A DNA stretch of 64,000 nucleotides. It comes from Lichina pygmaea. Taxonomy: Eukaryota > Ascomycota > Lichinomycetes > Lichinales > Lichinaceae. A program made the translations under genes and the position numbers. Below the pieces are notes generated by a model. That model did no database searches and was not told where the DNA came from. It worked only from the letters and a program-made list of their open reading frames with translations. Positions 21,068 through 33,248 of this stretch are shown piece after piece. The stretch spans positions 1,364,001 through 1,428,000 of the forward strand of contig OY730171.1 in the NCBI GenBank assembly GCA_963422465.1. The letters are read 5' to 3'. The first letter of the stretch is position 1, and each line of letters starts with the position of its first letter.

Positions 21068-22424
21068 ATTTTTTATTTTTTATTTTTTATTTGATTCTTA
21101 CACTGATAGTAGCTTTACAGCTATGCAGATCTTCTAGCTAGTAGTGAACTTCTTCAGAAAACCTTTAAAGGAATAAAAACTGAAGGCAGAGTGTGACTAG
21201 AAGATGTAACAAAAGAAATCTTGAAGTGTCTGGTAGAAGAAAAAAGATCTAGGTATTAGATTGGGAATAGTGGAGTTTGAAAGCCAGGTTAAACTGGTTT
21301 AGTTTTTTTAAAGACGTAAACCAGTACAGAAACTTCTGTAGAAGCTCTGGGTTTGAAATAATAGTGGTGAAGTCTTGGGGATTAAAAGAAGCTTGTTGTC
21401 TTTGTCTTGAATAGAGAGAACATGAAGAAGTGATGTGTTTTGCAGTTTCCTCTACTTGGCCACACATGCATAAAGGGGTAGCAAAATCAGGAACTCCAGC
21501 TCTGAATAGAAAACTTGCCAGACCAATTCTCCCAGTTCTGATTTGTAGTAGCAGACTTACCTCAGCTTTCTGTAGCTTTTTGTAGAGCTCCAGATTATCT
21601 TTGGGTGGCTTTGGGCAGAAAGTCTGCCAACCCGGGTGGCTTCTTCTTTTCTTCTCTTTCTATCGGTTTTCCCACTCTTTAGTAAAAAGCTTTTGTAGTT
21701 CTTTCTTTGAACTAGTCTGATTAGTGGTTATTTGACTTAACCAAGTGAATTTCCAATTTGGAGAGATAGTTGATGATTTCTTTAAAGGTTTCCTCAGTGA
21801 AGAAGTATAAGAAGAAATAGTAGAAGAGGTACTGCCAAGAAGAGTTTTCAGAGAGAAGGTTTAGATGGAAGAGAGAAAACAGACTGTGTGGAATTTGAAA
21901 TAAAGATCTAGAGGTAAAAGAAAAAGCTCACTCTCTAATAGAAAAAGGGAGTGGCTTTGAAAGCATCTCCAATAAGTCTTAGATATCTGTTTTGGAATGA
22001 AACAAGAGAAGAGATATTAGAAGATTTTCTTAGAGGGTTGAACCAGATCCCCACTGCATAGCTCAGAAGAGATCTGAGTATAGCAGTGTACACAAGATGT
22101 GATATAAGAACTGGGAAGCCCCAAGTTGAGTAGGAAGTTCTAGAGAGAGAGAAAAGTGCTTTCTGTGTTTTTTGAAGAATAATCCTCTGGTGTTTATGCC
22201 AGTGGAGCTTTGCATCCAGATACACTCCTAGTACTTGCACTTCTTTTTTTGGTCTTAGAACCACATTCTCTAGTCTTAGCTGAAGCTGAAGATTGTCTGA
22301 TCTTCTTCTGGAAAAATGAAGTACTTTATATTTCTCAGGAGAGAAGACTATTCCATGTCTTGCAGCTCAGGACAGACATTTGAGATATGTGTTCTTCAAC
22401 TTCAGAAGGTTGCTTTTCAGAGCT
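21068..22424 (-). pseudogene. 5'-truncated LINE copy (3' part of ORF2)
   Basis: The plus strand starts with the complement of the LINE tail (TTTATTTGATTCTTACACTG). The minus strand then reads the C-terminal finger (CGQVEETAKHITSSC), the region after RT, and the LGVYLDAKLHWHKH block. The 5' end is lost near 22424, inside RT. The frame is broken by several changes relative to the complete copy. Compare 46401-47930 and 33081-38517. Confidence 0.85.
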
Positions 22425-22717
22425 ACAGTTGTACTATGCCAGAACATAGTGTAGAGTTGGCATCCCCCCACAGAGTCTCTACTACACTTTCCCACAGTCC
22501 CAAGGTCTCTTGCACTCCACTGTACATGCTCACCCCTGGGATCCTGCTTCAGAGTGCTGGGTCACCAGCCCAGAGCCCACACTCCAACTGTAGTTTACTC
22601 CCTGAGCTTGTTGTTTGCAGTCTAAGTCTGCACTCTGTACAAACTGGCATGCACATCTGTCCTCTCAGACTATATAGACAGTCTTGTAGTAGGCCCAGGC
22701 TTTACCTCTGTCACTGC
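22425..22717. other. About 290 bp between two LINE copies, origin unknown
   Basis: CpG-poor sequence with no match elsewhere in this window that I could see. A TATATAG box-like motif lies near 22670. It could be an LTR piece or other old repeat. The ORF crossing it (22316-22756) also crosses LINE sequence and is not a gene. Confidence 0.4.
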
Positions 22718-25700
22718 TATTATTTTTTTTATTTTTTTTATTTTTTTTTTATTTGATTCTTACACTGATAGTAGCTTTTCAGCCATGCAGATCTTCTAGC
22801 TAAGAGTGATTTTCTTCAGAAAACCTTTAGAGGAATAAAAACTGAAGACTGGGGGTGACTAGAGGATGTAGCAAAAGGAAATCTTGTAGTGACTAGTAGA
22901 AAGAAGACTTCTAGATATTAGAGTGTGAATAGTGGAGTTTGAAAGCCAGGTTAAACTGGTTCAGTCTTTTCAAAGACATGAACCAGTATAGAAACTTCTG
23001 TAGAAGCTCTGGGTTTGAAATAATAGAAGTGAAATCTTGAGAATTAAAAGGAGCTTGCTGTCTTTGACTTGAATAAAAAGAGCATGAAGAGGTGATATGT
23101 TTCACTGTCTCTTCTACTTGACCACAGACACATAAAGGGGTAGGAAAATCTGGAACTCCAGCTCTGAATAGAAAACTTGCCAGGCCAATTCTCCCAGTTC
23201 TGGTTTGTAGTAGTAGACTTACCTCAGCTTTCTATAGCTTTTTGTAGAGCTTCAGGTTGTTGTGGTGAGGCTTTTGACAAAACACCTGCCACCCAGAGTA
23301 GCTTCTTCTTTTCTTCTTCTCCTATTAGTTTTCCCACTCTTTAACAAAGAGTTTCTGTAGTTCTTTCTTTGAACTAGCCTGGTTAGTAGTTAATTGGTTT
23401 AACCAAGTGAACTTCCAATAGGGGGGGATAGTTGAGGATTTCTTTAAAGGTTTCTTCACAGAAGAGGCATAGTGGGAGATATTGGAAAAGATACTGTCCA
23501 GAAGTGTTTTCAGAGAGGAGGTTTGAATAGAAGAGAGAAAACAGGCTGTGCGAAATTTGAAATAGAGATCTAGAAGTAAAAGAAAAAGCTTACTCTCTAA
23601 TAAGAAAGATGGAGTGGCTTTGAAGGCACCTCCAATAAGTCTCAGGCATTTGTTCTGGAATATGCTAAGAGAAGAGATATTAGAAGATTTTCTTAGAGGA
23701 TTGAACCAGATCCCCACAGCATAACTCAGTAAAGATCTGAGTATTGCAGTGTACACAAGATGTGATGTGAAGACTGGGAAACCCCAAGTAGAATATAAAG
23801 TTCTAGAAAGAGAGGAAAGTGTTTTCTGAGATTTTTGAAGAATAATTCTCTGGTGCTTATGCCAGTGGAGTTTTGCATCCAGGTACACTTCTAGTACTCG
23901 CACTTCTTCTTTTGGTCTTAGAATCACATTCCCCAGTCTGAGCTTAAGCTGAAGATTGTCTGATCTTCTTCTGGAAAAATGAAGTATTTTATATTTCTCA
24001 GGAGAGAAGACTATTCCATGTCTTGCAGCCCATGATAGACATTTGAGGTGTGTGTTCTTCAACTTCAGAAGGTTGCTTTTTAGAGTGTGTCCAAATGCAA
24101 GTAGATTTGTATCATCTGCAAATCCCAGAGCAGAAACACCAGTGGAAGGAGAGTGTACAGTTTCATGAAGTTCAGAAATATAAAATAGAAACAGAATAGA
24201 AGATAAAGAGGAATCTTGGGGAACTCCACAGTGAATAGGAATAGCAGAAGACTTAGAGTTATCAAACACAAGAGTGGTAGAACAACTGGTGCAGAAAGAG
24301 AGAATCCAGAAAGATAGCCAGAGAGGAATTCCTTTTGTCTCTAGGATTTGTTGGAGGATCTTAGGTAGAACTCTGTCATAGGCTCCTGAGATATCCAGAG
24401 AAAGTAGAGATGCAACCATGCCTTCCTTCCAGACTTTTTCTACTTGGGAAGTTAGTAGGAAGAGTGCTGATTCAGTTGATCTTGCTTTCCTGAAGTCTAT
24501 CTGGATTTCTGGCAAAAGTCTAGCTTCTTCTACTACCTTGCTTAGCCTGGTTGCTGTAATAGCTTCTATCAGCTTGCCAGTTGTGTTTAGCAAAGCTATA
24601 GAGCACCAGGCTTTAGCTTGGTTATAGTGTCTTTTACCAGGTTTTCTTAGACAGACTGTCTTTGCATTCTTGAACCTCTCTGGAAAGTATTCCAGTCTCC
24701 AGCATGTTGATGTGAGAACAGCCATAGCTTGGCAGAACTTGGAACCCAGAGCTTTCAGAAATTTATTTGGCAGCTTATCTTTTCCCTCTGCTGTGAAAGG
24801 TTTCTTTTTGTTCAGGATTTGTTCCACTTCTTCAGCAGTAACTTCCTGAGAAAGCTGGATCTCTGGAGTACTCTGGGAACTCTCTGTACTTGGTTCTGGA
24901 ACAAGTGCTTTGGGGAAGAACTGGGCTGAGAATACTTTTGTCTTCTCCTCAAAGGTTTTAGCTAGTCCTTCTTGTGTTTCCAAATCTGGGACCAGGGGAA
25001 GATCAGGAGTCCTGTTGGCTTTTGTTTTTCCCCACTTTGCAAGCTTCCAGAATTTTGAAGAACTGGCTAGCTCATGGACTTGTTGTCTGAAGGTGGTCTG
25101 CTTTCTCTCTCTGACTGCTTTTTTCTTGTTCTTAGTTGCTTGCTCAAGGTCTTCTTGGGATGCCTGTCCTCTGAGAACTTGTCTTCTTACTCTTCTTTCC
25201 TCTCTAACCTTGTTTTGGATGTCTTGGTTCCACCAGGGAACTGAGTGACCAGATTACTTCTGGAGCTGTGTACATTTATTTACCACTTCTTGGAGAAAGT
25301 TGTCCAAGTACTCCAAGTACTTATCCAATTCATTTTTATCTTGAAAGTGGGAAGGTAGCTGTAGCTTCTCACACTCTACTCTTGCAAGGTTTAAGTCTAG
25401 TGTCTTCCAGTTCCTTTCTGGCTTCCAGATTTTCCTTGGAGGATCCAGGTCCAGGCTAGTTAGTATAGGTCTGTGGTCAGACCTATGAAAGAACTGGAGA
25501 GTCACTTTAGAGAAAATCAGGGAGTTAGAAAGAGAAGAAGAAATAAAAGACAGATCAATTACAGAACATAGTTTTTCTGAAAGAGATCTTGCTCTGGTGG
25601 GAGTAAAAGGTACAATAGCTAAATCCAGATTTAAATCTTTTATTAGATCTTGGAACTTGTTTGCAGTGTCAGAGTACAGTCTTCTTTTCTTTGACCAGTC

Positions 25701-26628
25701 TGGGTGGTGGAAGTTTGAATCTGTGAGAAGAATATGTTGTCCTTGTACTTGTAAAGTATTTTGGAGTAAACAGAGAAGAGCTTCTGATGCCTCTGTATAG
25801 TTTTCTTGACTTGATAGGGTAAAGTAAAGATTACGCACCCAAAGAGAAGTAGAAGAGTTTTCCAAGTAGATTTCAAGAGAAATAAAGTCTTTACTCCAGA
25901 AAGTAGGATGAAGAGAAGAGAGTTTCAGGTTTTTATTAATAAGAAAAAGTATTCTGCCAATCTCTGAATAGTAAAAAGAAAGAAAAGAAGAGAAAACAGT
26001 AGAGGTGCTTATCTCCAGGTGAGAGTTTTTCCAGAGTTCTTGAAGTGTAATAATATCCACCTCTTGAAGAGCTGAGGTTGTTAGAAGTAGCTCTTGGACT
26101 GATTAGCTTTTTTGTATATTATACTGGAGAAGTGTGAGCTTTGAGTTTTTCATGTAGACATCTCATCTTCAAAGATCTTGAAAGAGTTGGCTGATACTTT
26201 TCTCTTATTATTTGTTGATCTTGCCCCAAGAATTTGAACTTCTGGACAGCTTCCCCTGATTCTCTCTGAGCTTCTAGTTGGCTCAGCTATTTTATGTTTT
26301 TTCCTCTCTGGGAGTGGCTGGGAGAAAGAGAAAGATGTAGCTGGAGATTGAGGTACTAGTGTCAGAGATGTAGAGATTAGGATCTTATACTTCCCTGGGC
26401 ATGAAATCCAAGCTTCTCTGGCTTTCTTGGCTGCTTCCTGGCGTACTGGGCATGTGCTAGCCCAGACTGGGTGAGATCCCTGGCAATTGCAGTATTTTGG
26501 TTTTAGCAAGTTTTCAGGAATTGGGCATGTTCTCCTCTTATGTTGTCTACCACATACTCCACAGGCAGTTCTGTTCCTGCAGGCATGAGCTTGGTGGCTA
26601 TAGCCAAAGCACTTGAAGCATTGTGCAA
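22718..26628 (-). mobile_element. Tad-like LINE copy, cut in ORF1 by an LTR element
   Basis: The 3' tail lies at 22718-22760, ORF2 from about 26148 down to 22911, and the C-terminal half of ORF1 from 26628 to 26150. ORF2 shows an endonuclease (LQELW, LTDSNFHHPDW, SDHRP), RT (DISGAYDRVLP, FADDTN) and a terminal finger. Nonsense codons break it: for example CAA to TAA in the segment corresponding to QKQSGHS (near 25255), and another CAA to TAA close to the start (near 26104). ORF1 keeps zinc knuckles (CFKCFGYSHQAHAC). The upstream part of ORF1 is not found beyond the LTR element. Confidence 0.88.
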
Positions 26629-27159
26629 TGTTATGACTCAGAAGGAACACAGTCTTTATACTCACAGAAAGCAGCAGACAGGATACTGGACAGAAGTACC
26701 AGGCAGCATAACACAGGAAGCAGTCACATGACCAGCAAGACTGACCAGGGGTTGCTCACCACAGTGTGCATATGCATAAGAAGAGTGAGCAGAGCTTGCC
26801 CAGCTTGCTGCAGCACGCATGAGCAGTGAGCAAAGTGAGCAGAGCTTGCCCAGCTCACTGCAGCATGCATGAGCAGTGAGCAAAGTGAGCAGAGCTCACT
26901 GAGCTCACAGACTGAGCAATATATAGTCCGGTGATAGTTCCCTTATAGAATGATCATCTTCAACTTATGTTGTGATCCAGACAACTAGATCTACTTTAAT
27001 ACAATCTTGTACAAAGCCACTGATCAGGTGTCATCACCACCATGTTCCACCAAACCCCTTCACACTCCTTGACACTCCTCTCCTGCAAGAACCAACCTGC
27101 CTTCCACATCTTGCTGTCATCCTATACTCAGATAGGATAGTACAGTACAGACTGCAACA
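26629..27159 (+). repeat. 5' LTR of the second family B element
   Basis: It is 531 bp long, starts TGTTATGACTC and ends TGCAACA. Compared with the solo LTR at 3811, most CpG positions read CpA or TpG. It has GTGAGCAAAGTGAGCAGAGCT-type repeats like the other family B LTRs. Confidence 0.88.
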
Positions 27160-28289
27160 CTTTGAAGACTCTCAAGGATAAGTACCTCAGGAGCAACCAA
27201 CCCCAGATTCCCAGATGGAAAGATTAGTGTCGCCAAGCCAGACCTGTTCTACAGTGAAAGAAATAAAGTTGACGACTGGCTTATGCAACTCCAAGTCTAC
27301 TTTCAATTCCAACCAGAGATGAAGCTGCCTAAGAAGAAGTGGCCCCTCTTTGCAACCACTTACATGAGAGGCAATACTTATCAATAGATCAAGCCCTACG
27401 TCAACAAATACCTCTCAGGAGATGGAGACTGTGATGGCACAACAGAATGGATGACAAAATGGACATGATTCAGGGACAAAGTCAGAAAGATTCTTGGACT
27501 ATCTAACAAAGACAAAGTGGCTATACAAATAATCCAGCACATCAAACAACAACACTCCACTGCCAAGTACACCATGCAGTTCAAGCAATACTCAGTGCTG
27601 ACTGACTGGGATAACAACACCCTGATAGTCATGTACTGATGTGGACTGAAAGAAAACATGAAGGATGAAATCACCTTTGACAGACAAGTGGTCAACACAT
27701 TGGACAAACTCATCACATAAGCAATCAACATCAACAACAAGCTATTCAAGTGAGTAATGGAGAAACACCACAACAGAGGATACAGCCACCCTGCATGGCA
27801 TGTGAGCAACCACTACAAGTTGCCTAACAAGGCACCACCACATGACCCATATAGCTATGCACCCATGGAACTGGATGCAGTCCACCACAAGGGAAGATTC
27901 ACAAAGGGAAGGAACAATAAGAAGGGGAAAGCACTGAAGTGCTATACCTGTGGCAAGCTAGACTACATGGTGAGAGACTGTCACTCAAAGAACAAGGTGC
28001 ACTGACAGCAACTTAATACACTTGACAGAGACTGGAATGTCATCAAGCCAGAGGACCCACCAGGAGAGGTGCAGCTATCCCTCAAACAATAGGACAAATA
28101 CAATCAGACATTAGAAGCAGCCCACCAACTGGCAACATCAGGAGGCAAGGACCTACCAGAACAGACAGGTCAGGACAAGAGACAGGAGCCCTTAACCACC
28201 TCTGATAGGGACCAAGACAAACCCATGTCTATCAAAGAAGAAATACTGCAAGGAAGCTATACTTACAGCATAGACCTACAAAACCTATA

Positions 28290-28677
28290 GCACAGCAAAC
28301 TACAGTGGAGGTTTTGCATAAAGCACTACTGCACCTACCACGAACAGCTACGAAGATACAGAGGGCATTCACCCTACCACACCACCTGCCACAAACATTG
28401 AGTCAATTACAAGAAGGATGTGTGTGAGATCCATCTCTGGGACAAACGCCAACACACCGCATTCCCCGGGCACACACATGATTGGCACAGACACCTCATA
28501 TTCCTACAGCAAGGCAACAACCACAACTGCTACGTCAACAATTGGCAGTACTGCCTCAAGCCTAGATGTGACAAGCATCAGCAAGACAAATTCATGAACA
28601 GATTCCTCAGATCTGATGGGAATGGCTGGACCTATTGCCCAGTCAGTGGAAAGACACTTCAATCAGGAAAAGATTAA
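28290..28677 (+). pseudogene. Cys/His-rich repeat region of family B (second copy)
   Basis: Counterpart of 53406-53813: the same C-X4-C-X2-H modules and the same tail (GNGWTYCPVSGKTLQSGKD). Its conservation between two diverged copies argues that it is a normal part of the family. Confidence 0.7.
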
Positions 28678-30382
28678 ACTCTCTTGTCAAAGGGTGACAT
28701 CAGGAGCTCAACAACATGACCCCTAGCAACACAAAGCACCTGTGATTACCTGTGTCACTACACGCCAACACGCCAGTACGGACATATGCACTTGTTGATT
28801 CTGGAGCCAGTGGAAACTACATTTCAAGACAACTTTACAACACCCTCAGCACTGCAAGAAGACGCAAGTGGTAACTCTACCAGCTTGCGATGGCAAATAG
28901 ACAGACAGAGCTAGTCTGCCACAAGACACAGCCAATGGAAATAGTTACTGGACACTATGCTGAAAGAATCCATCTTGATATTGTCAAGTTGGCCACTCAG
29001 GATATCTATTTGGGGATGCCTTGACTAAAGAAGCACAACCCAGTTGTTAACTGGAGGACAGGAGTACTCACATTTAGGAACTGCACTAACAACACAGCTT
29101 GGACCTGTTACCAGCTGCAGAAAACATGGACAGATGAGGGAAGGAATCCTCAGTGGAACCTCACTGACAGAAAGGACAACTATCAAGAGAAGAGTTCCAC
29201 CTTGACAGGCATACCCTGGAACCAGGTGGCCAAACAGTCAGAGATGAAGAGAGAGGAAGTTGTTAACCCTCTGGAGATCTCTGAAGAGTACTGACCTGGG
29301 TATGATAACCTCTTTCAGGAAGAGACAACAACAGCAGTGTTGCCTAAGCACTAACCTTGGGATCATGAGATCAAGTTGCAACCAGAGATGAAGCCAGGAT
29401 TTAGACCAATTTACCAGTTATCAGAGAAAGACCTTCAAGTACTTCGCAAGTATCTGGAGGAGAACCTGAAAAAGAGTTTCATTCAAGAATCTCAATTGCC
29501 AGCAGGATATCTGATACTATTTACACCAAAGAAAGGCAGAAGTCTTCAACTTTGTGTGGACTACAGGAAACTCAACAACATTACCATCAAAAGCTGATAT
29601 CTGTTGCCAAATGCAAACAAACTGCGAGACAGGATCAGCCAAGCTACAACCTTCACCAAGCTGGACTTGAAAGGAGTATACAACCTGATACACATGAAAA
29701 AAGGAGAAGAATAGAAGACAGCCTTCAGAACCTGATATAGACACTACAAGTATCTGGTTATGCTATTCAGACTGACAAACACACCAGCAACATGTCAAGT
29801 ATTGATCAACAACATCATCAGAGCACACCTGGACCAAACAGCTATCACCTACTTGGACAACATTCTTGTCTACTCAAACACACAACAGGAACATACCAAA
29901 CATGTGAAGGATGTTCTACAATGCCTACAAGAGGCAGGGCTTAAGCTCAACCTGAAGAAATGCGAGTTTAACAAACTGGAAGTTGAATTTCTCAGATACA
30001 TCATAGGAATTGAAGAGATCAAGATCAACCCTGAGAAAATCAAAGTGATTCAACAATGGCCAACACCAACATCAGTTAAGGAAGTACAAGCCTTCCTAGA
30101 ATTTGCCAACTTCAACTGACAGTTTATTAAGAACTACTCACAGATGGCAACACCACTGACAGAACTCACAAAGAAGGATGTGGAGTACCAGTGGACAGAG
30201 AGACAACAAAAAGTATTCTAACAGCTCAAGGACACTTGCGCCAAGGAACTAGTTCTCTTCAACTTCAAGACAGGCCAACTGACACAAATCAAAACAGACA
30301 CTTCAGACCAAGCAGTGGGAGCATGTTTATACCAACAGGCAGACAACAAGTGGCACCCACTTACCTACTACTCACGGAAAAT

Positions 30383-32165
30383 TTATTTTTTTATTTGATT
30401 CTTACACTGATAGTAGCTTTTCAGCCATGCAGATCTTCTAGCTAAGAGTGATTTTCTTCAGAAAACCTTTAGAGAAATAAAAACTGAAGACTGGGGGTGA
30501 CTAGAGGATGTAGCAAAAGGAAATCTTGTAGTGACTGGTAGAAAGAAAACTTCTAGATATTAGAGTGTGAATAGTGGAGTTTGAAAGCCAGATTAAACTG
30601 GTTCAGTCTTTTCAAAGACATGAACCAGTATAGAAACTTCTGTAGAAGCTCTGGGTTTGAAATAATAGAAGTGAAATCTTGAGAATTAAAAGGAGCTTGC
30701 TGTCTTTGACTTGAATAAAGAGAGCATGAAGAGGTGATATGTTTCACTGTCTCTTCTGCTTGACCACAGACACATAAAGGGGTAGGAAAGTCTGGAACTC
30801 CAGCTCTGAATAGAAAACTTGCCAGGCCAATTCTCCCAGTTCTGGTTTGTAGTAGTAGACTTGCCTCAGCTTTCTGTAGCTCTTTGTAGAGCTTCAGGTT
30901 TTTGTGGTGAGGCTTTTGACAAAATACCTGCCACCCAGAGTAGCCTTTTCTTTTCTTCTCCTCCTATTGGTTTTCCCACTCTTTAACAAAGAGTTTCTGT
31001 AGTTCTTTCTTTGAACTCGCCTGGTTAGTAGTTAATTGGTTTAACCAAGTGAACTTCCAATAGGGGGAGATAGTTGAGGATTCCTTTAAAGGTTTCTTCA
31101 CAGAAGAGGCATAGTGGGAGATATTGGAAAAGATATTGTCCAGAAGTGTTTTCAGAGAGGAGGTTTGAATAGAAGAGAGAAAACAGGCTGTGTGAAATTT
31201 GAAATAGAGATCTAGAGGTAAAAGAAAAAGCTCACTCTCTAATAAGAAAGATGGAGTGGCTTTGAAGGCACCTCCAATAAGTCTCAGGAATTTGTTCTGG
31301 AATGTGCTAAGAGAAGAGATATTAGAAGATTTTCTTAGAGGATTGAACCAGATCCCCACAGCATAACTCAGTAAAGATCTGAGTATTGCAGTGTACACAA
31401 GACGTGATGTGAGGACTGGGAAACCCCAAGTAGAATATGAAGTTCTAGAAAGAGAGGAAAGTGCTTTCTGGGCTTTTTGAAGAATAATTCTCTGATGCTT
31501 ATGCCAGTGGAGTTTTGCATCCAGGTACACTCCTAATACTCACACTTCTTCTTTTAGTCTTAGAATCACATTCCCCAGTCTGAGCTTAAGCTGAAGATTG
31601 TCTGATCTTCTTCTGGAAAAATGAAGTATTTCATATTTCTCAGGAGAGAAGACCATTCCATGTCTTGCAGCCCATGATAGACATTTGAGGTGTGTGTTCT
31701 TTAACTTCAGAAGGTTGCTTTTTAGAGAGTGTCCAAATGCAAGCAGATTTGTATCATCTGCAAATCCCAGAGCAGAAACACCAGTGGAAGGAGAGTGTAC
31801 AGTTTCATGAAGTTCAGAAATGTAAAATAGAAATAGAATAGGAGATAAAGGGGAACCTTGGGGAACTCCACAGTGAATAGGAATAGCAGAAGACTCAGAG
31901 TCATCAAACACAAGAGTGGTAGAACAACTGGTGCAGAAAGAGAGAATCCAGGAAGATAGCCAGAGAGGAATTCCTTTTCTCTCTAGGATTTGTTGGAGGA
32001 TCTTAGGTAGAACTCTGTCATAGGCTTCTGAGATATCCAGAGAAAGTAGAGATGCAACCATGCCTTCCTTCCAGACTTTTTCCACTTGGGAAGTTAGTAG
32101 GAAGAGTGCTGATTCAGTTGATCTTCCTTTCCTGAAGCCCATCTGGATTTCTGGCAAAAGTCTAG
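30383..32165 (-). mobile_element. 5'-truncated LINE inserted in family B element, 14-bp TSD
   Basis: The flanks are TACTCACGGAAAAT (30369-30382) and TACTCACGCAAAAT (32166-32179), a 14-bp target duplication with one difference. The minus strand reads RT from LLPEIQMGFRKGRSTE through FADDTN to the C-terminal finger and 3' tail. The frame is broken by a few changes, for example around 31535 and 30960. The insertion splits the RNase H region of the host LTR element. Confidence 0.93.
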
Positions 32166-33248
32166 TACTCACGCAAAATAACTTAAGTGGAACAGAACTA
32201 TGATATCCACAACAAAGAGCTACTGGCAGTTGTCAACACACTCGAACACTGGAGAGTGTACACGGAAAGCAGTTCTGAACTCACTATTCTCACAGACCAC
32301 AAAAATCTGACAACGTTCACAACAACCAAGAAGTTGAACAGACAACAAGTCAGATGGACTGAACTCCTAGAGCAACACAAGTTCAAGATCTTGTACACCC
32401 CCGGACAAGACAATAGGAGAGCAGACACACTAAGCTGACAAAAAGACCACATAGAAGATGATGAACACCAAGGAATGATCTTACAGCAGGACCAGCAAGA
32501 AATCCTGGTACTTCAACCACAGATCAACAAGCTCACAGTAGAAGACACTGAAGAATTAATAAGGAACTACCACAACAACCAAGCACATAGTCACCCAGGA
32601 ATCACCAAAACCACAGACCTTATCCAACAGGCAGAGAACAATATCATCAATCTCTAACAACATGTCACAAGCTACATCAGCAAATGTCTACTATGCCAGA
32701 AAAACAAGTATAGAAGACACAAGCCATATAGAGAAGAACACCCAAACACAATACTGAGAGGCCTGTGGGAAGATGTGTCAATAGACTTGATCACCAAGCT
32801 ACCCAAGTCTAAAGACCCAATCACAGGAATCACCTACGACTTGATTATAGTGATAGTGGACAGATTCACAAAATATCTAATAACAGTACTATTCAAGGAG
32901 ACCCACACAGCAGAACAGTTGGGACACCTCTTACTGGACAGATTGGTCAGAGACCACAGAGTTCCACTCACAATCATTACAGACAGAGACAAACTCTTCA
33001 CATCCAACTACTGGAAGATAATCAGTGCAGCCATGGGAACAAAACCCAAAATATCTACGGCCTATCACCCACAAACTGACTTTTTTTTGATTTGATTCTT
33101 ACACTGTTTGTAGCTTTACAGCCATGCAGATCTTCCAGCTAATAGTGAACTTCTTCAGAAAACCTTTAAAGGAATAAAAACTGAAGACAGGGAGGTGACT
33201 AGAAAGTGTAGCAAAAGGAAATCTTGTAGTGTCTGGTAGGAAAAGCTT

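Larger units (their letters stand above)
26629..33080 (+). mobile_element. Ty3/gypsy element, family B, second copy, no 3' LTR
   Basis: A fossil copy in plus orientation inserted in LINE ORF1. It has a 5' LTR (26629-27159), gag with a zinc-knuckle region near 27940, a Cys/His-rich repeat (28290-28677), protease (VDSGASGNY near 28795), RT (YLDNILVYS near 29850), RNase H split by a LINE at 30383-32165, and integrase up to 33080, where another LINE begins. It is broken in many places and CpG-poor. The other side of the element is not found. Confidence 0.88.
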
